In this document: positions 56,501 to 64,000 of the stretch, piece by piece | Numbering within the stretch: position 1 is the stretch's first letter | Layout of the letters: each line of letters opens with the position of its first letter | NCBI RefSeq assembly: GCF_001949145.1 | Contig: NW_019091401.1 | Span: 593,866-657,865 of the forward strand | Source: Acanthaster planci | Taxonomy: Eukaryota; Echinodermata; Asteroidea; Valvatida; Acanthasteridae | Direction of reading: 5' to 3' | DNA: 64,000 nt | The notes under the pieces: generated by a model | What the model was told of the DNA's origin: nothing | Seen by the model: the letters and a program-made list of their open reading frames with translations, nothing else | Database searches by the model: none | Made by a program: the position numbers and the translations under genes

Positions 56501-59500
56501 ACAGAATCCCAGTCATCAGCGTGTCGTTGTGATTTCTTATAATCTGACAGAGTGAAACAAGGGACAGGACGGTTTAGAGTGAAAATCACTCTTAATTTAC
56601 ATGGAAATACTCTGACACAATAATCACTGCCGTCGGAGCTCGAGTGAAAACTCGATCTTTTCGATTGAAGAAATTTCACTCTAAAACGTCTGGTCCCTAT
56701 AATTTCCGACTGCTGGAGTAAATTTTCATTCGGAAAGATCGAGTTTTTACTCTGGGATGTCGACGGATCATTTTGCTCACCCACAAATGTTTCCTACTTA
56801 ATGGGATAATGTAGATAACTGCATAAATGCTGGCGATTTCTCTTTTCATTCATTGAATCAAAGAATAATTTTGTGCGTTGAAACGAAACCCTTTACATCA
56901 AGAGGAACGGCACATTAATCCTGGTTTCCCGTCTCCTTAATGGTTAATGTGAATTCCCATTGGATTTGGACCATCCCGAAGGCTATCCCGACATTAAGAT
57001 TGAAATTGTGATTGAGTCGTTTTGTTGAGACGTACGTACAAGACGAACAAAATTAAAATTTGCAAACCGACTGACTCCGGTTGAGGCTTTATGTCAAATA
57101 TTGTTAGACTTCAACACAGTATCGTAAATTTGTGTCGGGAATTGGAAGGAGGGGAAAAGGTGGGGGAATGACTTCCCTGGCCTTGAAAATTGAAGGGGGG
57201 GGTTAACACCATATGACTCTACTATACACGGTGGTCGATGTTTATGATATGGATGTACATCTGTAATGTATTCAGATTGGCATAGGCCTATTTGTGGCTT
57301 TTTAAAAACTGTTTTCCCTTCTTAAGTGCATTAATTCTTAATGCATTTAAGTCGTTGGAAGTCAGAAAATTCTTCACAGTCTGCTTAAATTTCTCGCTTA
57401 AATTTTTTTGGGGGGAGATGATTCAATAGCCCACCATCACATTGTGGGGTAAGAGGTATATACCCCATCCACGTGATTCACACCCATGCTTTAAATCAGA
57501 CGAGCTGGCTGATTTGTAAACACTTCCAAGCATCACGTAGCTCATCAACTTTCTCCGACGGCAGTTGATCCCAATTTGTTTGAAACTTCCAAACTCACAG
57601 CCCTGGAAAGCAGTGTAAACCATCTGGACTTGTCTTTTGTTAAGGGTAGATACAGAGAATGTTTTCTTCTCTGACAACATTTCAATCTAAAGTGGATCAC
57701 CCCCTACATACAGCGCCAAAAATTCTTGAGGGTATTTTTGCAGAGTTGAGAAAGGAACGTGTGAGGGCGCTGTGTAAGGACTTACTTTTACATGGCCAGT
57801 GAAAGTGCGGGATGAGTTGCAACTTTGGTGAATTTTTGGCAAGTGAGAACTTCTCAGTAAGCACTAATGTTTTTTACTGCGCGTAGGCCCACATGTGGAC
57901 GCAGAAGGCCTGCTAAGTAGAAATCTGACTTCTTTGCAGGTATTCTGCAACTAGGCCTACATGAACTACGCTACACCATGTACATGTACATTAGGACTAC
58001 ACCGTACACGGCAGTTTAATAGCCTAATCCGACTCCCAGTTATTTTGGACTCACATTGTCGCAATAGGGGATGGGGATTAGAAATATTTGTAAATATTTT
58101 CCAGGTCTGCATTCTCAGAAGATTATTAAATAGGCTAAGGCATTTTCAGAAATGTAGTAAAAGGTTAAATTTCAGGCAAATTAGCATAAACGTCCAACTT
58201 TGCTATTGAACTTGAAGTGACATCTGCACGTACAGGGAATACTATGATGTAGGCCCTATGGACTCCTACATGTATATCATTAAATCATGCATGTGACCTA
58301 CATGAACTTGAAGTTTCCTAAGATCGTGCAAACTGTCCCTTGGCTGTAGGTCTAGGCCTTATCAAAGATTGGAAACGATTGCTGGACCATGGAGATAATG
58401 TCTTTAAATTTTAATGAGAATAGTTTGCTCGATTGTGCAATATAAAGTGATGGACTGGTTATTTCCTTCCTTTACATGTTTCAATTTTTGGACTGATTGA
58501 TAGCAGTCCATTCCCATAACAGAGTGAGCTGCACTATGCTTACCTTCTTGCTCTTTAGGAGATTTCAGATCAAATTATAAAACAAGTATTGTGAAATGAT
58601 GTAAACATAGGTATATTTTTTTTTCAAACAAAATTTCCGATTACAGACTGTTTGAGTTGGTGTGCATTTCACATATATTATGCAAGTATACATGCCTACA
58701 TGTACTTGTAACTCTGTTTAATGGTCAATGTGCTTATTCCTAGCAGGTAGTTGTAATTCCAATCCGTGCCTGAATGGTGCTAACTGCGTTCTGCAACAGA
58801 ACAACCAGACTTACTGTGAGTGCCGTCAAGGTTACCATGGCGAGCTTTGCAACATGCCCTTAACCAGCGACAGTAAGTTGCCTGTTTTATGGTCCCATGT
58901 ACATTTGTAAAATTGCAAAAAGGTGACTGATTGATCTTACATGTACCGGACCTGTATACATACGCCCTAGGGGATGGCTGGAGACAAGACTACCTTGTGA
59001 ACCTCGGGAAGAAAGTTTTTAAGGTTTTTTGAAATTGTTAAAAAGGCAGTGGATCCCAAAGAATTAAGATCACTTAAACAAATCTCAATAAATTTGCAAT
59101 TTAATCCTGTATGAATTTGTTTGATTACATGTATCTACCCATTTGTCCAAATTTGTATGAGTTTATTTTCTTATTTTGTCAACTTAAAAACTTATCAGTC
59201 TAATTTGGGCAAATAAAATAAAAAAATTCAATGCAGAATTGGAAAACTAGAAATTGCACATGTAACTTTTGAAATGAGTCAATTATTTCTTGAAATGTTG
59301 AACCATTTGAACAGGGAGATTTGGATGTGACCACTATTTCACTGTAGCAAAACTTGAGGCAAAGTGTTATTCAAGCACAAAATGTTACCAGAGAGTTTGA
59401 GGATTTGCCATATTACTTTTGGTGCCAAGTCACCTAAAAGTGGCCATCGCGAATTGACTAGTGGTAATTCACTCTTTGGTCCAAACTGTTGTGTGTTTGT

Positions 59501-60694
59501 TGCGTCAGGCGCACCTCATGAAGTCATGAATGAACTTGTACACTGCCTCTTTGTCATTTAGTCCTTGAAATACCTGCACACAGGCCCGTACACTTATGTA
59601 AACTCTAAACACGTTACCCAACTCAATCTAATATCACTCTAATCCCCAAAGGGTTTTGCCCACCTCTGCATACCTTACATATTACTTTTTCAGGGTGAGT
59701 GGAAAAACAAGCATTTTTTGCTTTGGCCTAATACCGATATTTTGGGCTTTTGTCGGGAGGAATAAAGCCTAGCTTCCTTCTTACAGAGAGCATTGCAAAT
59801 TCTTCGTTGATATGCAATCGAGGGTGCGGAGGGTTTGGTAAAGTTTGCAAAGTTTCTAAACTTTACCAACTGTCTGTGTCAATTCAAGTACATGCGTGCC
59901 CATCCAAACAGGCACGTTGTCTTTGTCCCTTGAGTGTCATGCATTTCGAGTTGTACATTTTCACCCAAGGATTAACAAATGAAAAGACGATCGTCAGTGA
60001 AACTGAACTTAAGCGTAACATGCTGAAAGCACTAGTGAAATTCCAGTTAACTAAGCCTTATGGTAAAACCTCTTCCAACGCAAGATTTTATACAAAGATA
60101 TTTGGGTGTGTTTATGGAAACCGTTTTAAGTAAGGCTTGATCCTGTGCTTGGTGGAACCATTCTCATGTCTGGAATCCATTTTGTTTTCAGTTCTTGTAG
60201 TTGAATGGCATCACAAATGTTCTCTTATAGGCTGTCTTCCAGTGGCAAGTCTTTTTGATACACTTTGCATGCAGTCATGTTGATGAGTTTTCTGTCAGTT
60301 TCGTCTAGTCTGTCGATTTCATATTGTTGTGTAGGAGGCAGATCCTGTGATGTTCCCCAACGCTACTTTTATGGCCAGACCCGAGGCTCCCTGGCATCGC
60401 CCTTCTACCCAAACGATTACACCAGCTATCAGGACTGTTGGTACTATCTGGGCGTGGCCGAAGCCAACAAATTTCGCCTGACCTTTCACCACTTGGATGT
60501 GGAACCCAGGAAGGATGCCGTTGATATCGGGAGCGGACCCGTGGCAGACATTGACAACGTAATTGTGACATACGAGAGTGGTGCCTACAACCCACCGCCA
60601 GGCCCCATTGAAATCACAGGGGACAGGGTGTGGATCCGCTTCACGTCCGACATGAACATTGTCAAGCAGGGATTCAACATGAGCTGGGTTGTAG
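53593..60694 (+). CDS. signal peptide-EGF-CUB protein, 5' part of gene
   Basis: Exons 53593-53665, 58747-58872 and 60335-60694 are all in phase 1 and join in frame. Exon 1 encodes a signal peptide (VLGTILGLISLASVVRT, residues 7-23). Exon 2 encodes one EGF-like domain with six cysteines (C-4-C-5-C-8-C-1-C-8-C), including CLNGANC and CECRQGYHGELC. Exon 3 encodes a CUB domain: SLASPFYPNDY, the QDCWYY strand, FHHLDVEP, DAVDIGSG and IRFTSDMN. Domains on symmetric 1-1 exons are typical of shuffled extracellular proteins. The CUB domain shows only two cysteines instead of four. After 60694 a good donor (GTGAGT) follows and no further exon or stop was recognised, so the gene should continue beyond the window. 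Secreted or membrane-bound; partner unknown. Confidence 0.85.
53666..58746 (+). other. intron 1 of the EGF-CUB gene
   Basis: A 5.1-kb intron. It holds the second copy of the interspersed repeat (56549-56754), a C-run/A-run junction at 53699-53715 and, toward the 3' end, increasing TACATGTA and TAGGCCTA words. No further exon could be supported. Confidence 0.5.
56549..56754 (-). mobile_element. interspersed MITE-like repeat, copy 2
   Basis: This is the inverted counterpart of 51957-52150. It retains both ends: GGGACAGGACGGTTTAGAGT at 56561-56580 and, in reverse complement, GGGACCAGACGTTTTAGAGT near 56698, giving ~26-base terminal inverted repeats around a ~140-base core. It lies in intron 1 of the EGF-CUB gene. 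Confidence 0.65.
58747..58872 (+). CDS. EGF-like exon with NAGNAG acceptor
   Basis: The exon is preceded by CCTAGCAG, a tandem acceptor. Use of the first AG would add one residue (Ala) before Gly-Ser-Cys without changing frame. The domain is about 38 residues, ends with CNMPLTSD and carries an NQT sequon between cysteines 3 and 4. No Ca-binding consensus (D-x-D/N-E) precedes the first cysteine. Confidence 0.85.
59787..59837 (+). CDS. possible 51-base cassette exon of the EGF-CUB gene
   Basis: Between a pyrimidine-rich acceptor (CTTCTTACAG) and a GTAAAG donor lies a 51-base segment that is open in the gene's frame and is phase 1 at both ends. It encodes SIANSSLICNRGCGGFG. Including it would insert 17 residues between EGF and CUB without a shift. 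The open frame continues well past the donor, and no motif supports it, so this is only a candidate. Confidence 0.25.
60335..60694 (+). CDS. CUB domain exon
   Basis: A 360-base exon covers the complete CUB fold of about 112 residues, from SCDVPQ to FNMSWVVG, flanked by GTAG and GTGAGT. Only the first cysteine pair (SCDVP and QDCWY) is present; the second pair is missing. Asp residues in PRKDAVDIGSG lie where calcium-binding CUBs have them. A readthrough frame into the intron ends at 60777. Confidence 0.85.
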
Positions 60695-61796
60695 GTGAGT
60701 CAATATGGACGTGTATCCCAGGTTGTATCACTTCAACTCTTTATGTTGGTCGCTGCAAGGTAGGACCTGGCACTTAGTTCTTGTTCTTGTACGTCTTCCA
60801 ACTTTAGGGTTAGAGTCTAATTAACTAAGCAATTAAAGAGAGGTTGCAATGGAAGTATTGTAGACCAAAACTTCTAAAATGCTCCTTTCATTAACATTTT
60901 TTTCATTTTTTGGTGTAACTGTTTAAAGAGGTATTTTGCTGCTTTTTTGATTTTATGCTAGTAAAATGTAGTATGCTGCCTGTATTTACATGTAGTTTAT
61001 GAATATTTATGTGAAACTCAGACATGTCCTTTTGAGGTGTGCAATGGACTCTTTTTTTTTCATGTGAATGTGTGTATTGTTGCGTTGTAGTATTCACAGC
61101 AAAACGAATGAAGGGCTTGTACGTGTACGATATGCCAATTAATGTAGCAAGTAGCAACAAGAATACAAAGCTACATGTATTCCTCATAACAAACAAATCC
61201 TGAAGAAGGTGTATGTGATATAATTTAACAGTCACAGTCACCATAAGTTAAAAAGTAGGTGTGTCATAGTTGTGGGTGCTGGATTACAGTGTAGTGATTT
61301 GCAGCACTTACTCATTTTGTGTTTGCTCGTTATAGACCTTATTCAAGTTGAATTCCAGTGCCATGACTATAAATACAACGGCCTTAGACGCTGGCATTCC
61401 AGCCAGTTTATGATTATGCATTCAACCAGAACATCTGCACTTTTCCGGAAATCCATTTGGATGCCTGGGCGCAGCTCATCCTCTGCCTGGGCGCTGTTTG
61501 TCCTTTTGTGTAGAAGTGACCTTCCTATTCCAACATGTCAACCTTTGTATGAAAGTGTTTAATAGAAGTTCTCTTTTGTGCATCAGCAAGAAATAAAAGA
61601 TATATGTAGTACATGGTAGTTGATAAGTGCAAAACAGGAAAGAGTTTACTGCACAGTACAGTACATACATGTACATGTAGGCCTACCCTGTACACATGGA
61701 ACTACAGTATGTGGCAGAAGTCTCCACACTACAGGTACAATGTACATGTTCATACACGTAAAAAGCTTTCACTCCAAAAATCATGTTGAGATGGGA

Positions 61797-62075
61797 TAGC
61801 CGGGTCATTCCATGAGGTTGAAGCACAATTTGTGACGATGTCAATTGTTACATGGGTTCCGTAAAAATGAACAGCTATTTCCCTGCATGTGGGTTCAAAC
61901 TGACGTTATTAATGTTCTGCATCTTGCAAGGCTGAATACAGAGGTGTGTGTTATTTCTACATAGTAAATGATCTACTCTACAGGTCATGACAGGTGGTAA
62001 AAGTTACCCATGTACATGTAACTCCCCATGACACTGTCACAAATTGTGCCCCAACCTTATGGAATGACCCAGCTA
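61797..62075. mobile_element. foldback (MITE-like) element, 279 bp
   Basis: Terminal inverted repeats of about 47 bases: the left (61797-61843) contains GGGTCATTCCATGAGGTTG and GCACAATTTGTGAC; the right (62029-62075), in reverse complement, contains GGGTCATTCCATAAGGTTG and GCACAATTTGTGAC. The middle is unique and non-coding. Confidence 0.7.
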
Positions 62076-62204
62076 CCATAAACCCTCCTTAAGAAACAAG
62101 TCTCTAGTGTGAGTAGCTGCTTGCTATCCTGTTATCTAAGGGCAAAATATGGTCCTGTGGACTGTCTGCTGGATACAAGGGGATCCATGTAGGTGTTACT
62201 CCAC

Positions 62205-62359
62205 CCATAGCTACATCATGGAGGAAGGACACAAACCATAGCTACATCATGGAGGAAGGACACAAACCATAGCTACATCATGGAGGAAGGACACAAACCA
62301 TAGCTACATCATGGAGGAAGGACACAAACCATAGCTACATCATGGAGGAAGGACACAAA
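62205..62359. repeat. 31-bp tandem repeat, five perfect copies
   Basis: The unit starts CCATAGCTACATCATGGAGG and is 31 bases long. Five copies are identical, followed by a partial CCATA. Perfect identity suggests recent expansion. It is not a CRISPR array, because there are no spacers. Confidence 0.95.
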
Positions 62360-63479
62360 CCATACATGTAGCTACATGTATATGTAGCTGGGTATAGAAA
62401 ATTGTGTGAGGGATCTTTGCGAAAATTAAGGATCAGGTATAATGGAAGCCGGGACTACAGTTGCCAAAAAAGACAAGTTTATGTGTACTCCTCACGCTTG
62501 CGTGAAAATATAAAGGAAAATAAGATATACAGTGTCACCGAGCTGTTTGTGATGTAGCAACCGTCTTCCACTTTGATTCCTTGCATGCTCATGTACTATT
62601 TGAAAAACTCCAACCTTTTGTTATTTTATGAGGCATGTGGCAAAATATGTTGGTCAAATAACATGATTACACCATTGATTGGAATCCAAAAATATGTTAG
62701 AAAAGTTCACTCCTGCTCATTTCTAAGAAATGTTGGTGTTCTGATTTTTGACAGAGTTAATCTTGGGTGAATCGAAACCAATAAAAATGGAGTTTCTCAG
62801 TTATCAGCAGTAATACCCACATGTACATACCAGTCAGAATGACAGTACAGTGGCTCACCCAGGACACTGACCATTTTTAAATAGGCGGGGCTGTGGTCTT
62901 TGTCCAATTTGATCAGTGTGCAGCAGTGCAATGACCATGACCTAATGAAGGCCTTCATATGTGCTCAAAAAGTTCAGAGGATTGCTTCATTTTCCCAAAA
63001 TTTACACAAGTTAAAGTGATTAGAAAGAGTGCATATACAATTGTACAGGTACATGTACATGAAAAGAAGGAAAGTATTTTTTTATCGAAGTTTGCTTATT
63101 CTCAGATCAGGTGCTTGTACGTGCACTGCATTTCTGCTTTTGTGTTTTGTTTTTTACATGTTCATTCTATTTTTTGGCTGTTACATGTATTGTTATAAGC
63201 ATTACACTTAGTCAAACTCGGGGATTTTCCTGAATTCTCTAAAATTTGTGACTATGTAGGAATCCATGGCACTTTCTCTTTCTATTGTACTACGACTTGC
63301 TCAGTGCCCTCTCTTTGAAAGTTTAGAGAATGCTGTACTTTGATCAATTGTAATGTACATGTATGTAATTTGGCTCCCTGTACATGTAGAAGGGATTTCA
63401 TGTACACCTGTACACGTACATGTGCATGCATACTGCATGCACTGTGGATTAATTAATGTACGTACATGTACATGTATCA

Positions 63480-63903
63480 GGTTTGGTTACCCCTAACCTC
63501 CCAAATCCTCCAAAATCCTTTTCTGCAAAGTGGAGGAATTTGGAGGATTTTCAGGGTGTATGGCAAAAGTGCATGGCTGATTTCGAAGGATGCCATACAT
63601 GAAGGTCGTGGATTAGATCTTATGTTGTTTGTGCTTAGTTAAGTACAAATTCAGCCCGATATTTCTTTTGAATCAACCCCACAGCTCAAGAGTGCCATTT
63701 GCACTGCCTCAACATACTGACAGGTACATGTATTTGAAGGATTCGGGCAGTTAGGCATACCTCCAACTGACATTTTCAAGAAATTTGGGAGGATTTTGAA
63801 GGATTTGGGCTGAATGCAATTTGTTGATGTTGAAAATCGGAGGATTTTGGAGGATTCAGGATGATTCCTTGTAAAAAGGCCTACCGGTAGGGAGTAAGGG
63901 TTA
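63480..63903. repeat. repeat block with inverted AAATCCTCC words
   Basis: CCTCCCAAATCCTCCAAAAT near 63499 is echoed in reverse complement by GGAGGAATTTGGAGGATTTT near 63531, and again by GGGAGGATTTTGAAGGATTT near 63788 and CGGAGGATTTTGGAGGATT near 63839. The ends read ACCCCTAACC and, inverted, AACCCTTACT. It looks like a nested or rearranged DNA-element remnant. Confidence 0.4.
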
Positions 63904-64000
63904 AAGCTGAAGTGCTCATGCTGTGTCGTACTACACAAAGTACATGCACTTCACTCTGTGTGAGAATGCTCAGAGTTCAGTGACAAGCCAACATCTTTCT

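Larger units (their letters stand above)
60695..64000. other. downstream intron/repeat-rich end of window
   Basis: After the CUB exon donor no exon was recognised. The stretch contains a foldback element (61797-62075), a 31-base tandem array (62205-62359), many TACATGTA palindromes (for example near 63360 and 63465) and a block at about 63480-63903 with repeated AAATCCTCC words in both orientations. Confidence 0.5.

Noticed and set aside
62205-62359. CRISPR array
   Set aside because: Units are directly adjacent without spacers, and the genome is eukaryotic.

Overview
The window is eukaryotic genomic DNA. Genes are split into short exons with GT-AG introns, introns carry degraded LINE fragments and many foldback elements, and three assembly gaps are present. 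The palindromic words TACATGTA and TAGGCCTA recur. Together with gene content this suggests a marine invertebrate, most likely a deuterostome such as an echinoderm or hemichordate. The taxon is an inference.

Layout from left to right: (1) 1801-6968, minus strand: a five-exon gene with a C-terminal Myb/SANT-like (trihelix) domain; its last exon is interrupted, and the conserved core lies in another frame. (2) 9621-25612, plus strand: a complete 17-exon class C GPCR of the GABA-B receptor subunit 2 type (823 codons). (3) 27409-47755, minus strand: a second complete 17-exon GABA-B2-like receptor (804 codons), tail-to-tail with the first, with every intron at the homologous position and phase. 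(4) 53593-60694 and probably beyond the window edge, plus strand: the start of a secreted or surface protein with signal peptide, EGF-like and CUB domains on phase-1 exons.

The two receptors are an inverted duplicate pair about 1.8 kb apart at their 3' ends. Most exons have diverged clearly, but an 80-base stretch of exon 11 is identical and a 77-base stretch of exon 7 differs at two bases, which points to local gene conversion or very strong constraint. Their C-terminal coiled-coil exons have diverged strongly, and the minus-strand copy uses a GC donor at intron 3. GABA-B receptors work as dimers, so the pair could form homo- or heteromers; this is not shown by the sequence.

Non-coding features include foldback (MITE-like) elements at 1475-1691, 18789-19302, 32531-32706, 51957-52150/56549-56754 and 61797-62075; two hairpins recalling Penelope-like-element hammerhead ribozymes (23815-23923, 37319-37395); LINE reverse-transcriptase relics in intron 1 of the first receptor; tRNA-derived SINE-like heads; and tandem repeats at 3177-3261, 35322-35632 and 62205-62359. 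Exon models were built by eye from splice signals, reading frame and paralog comparison; no alignment or search was run.
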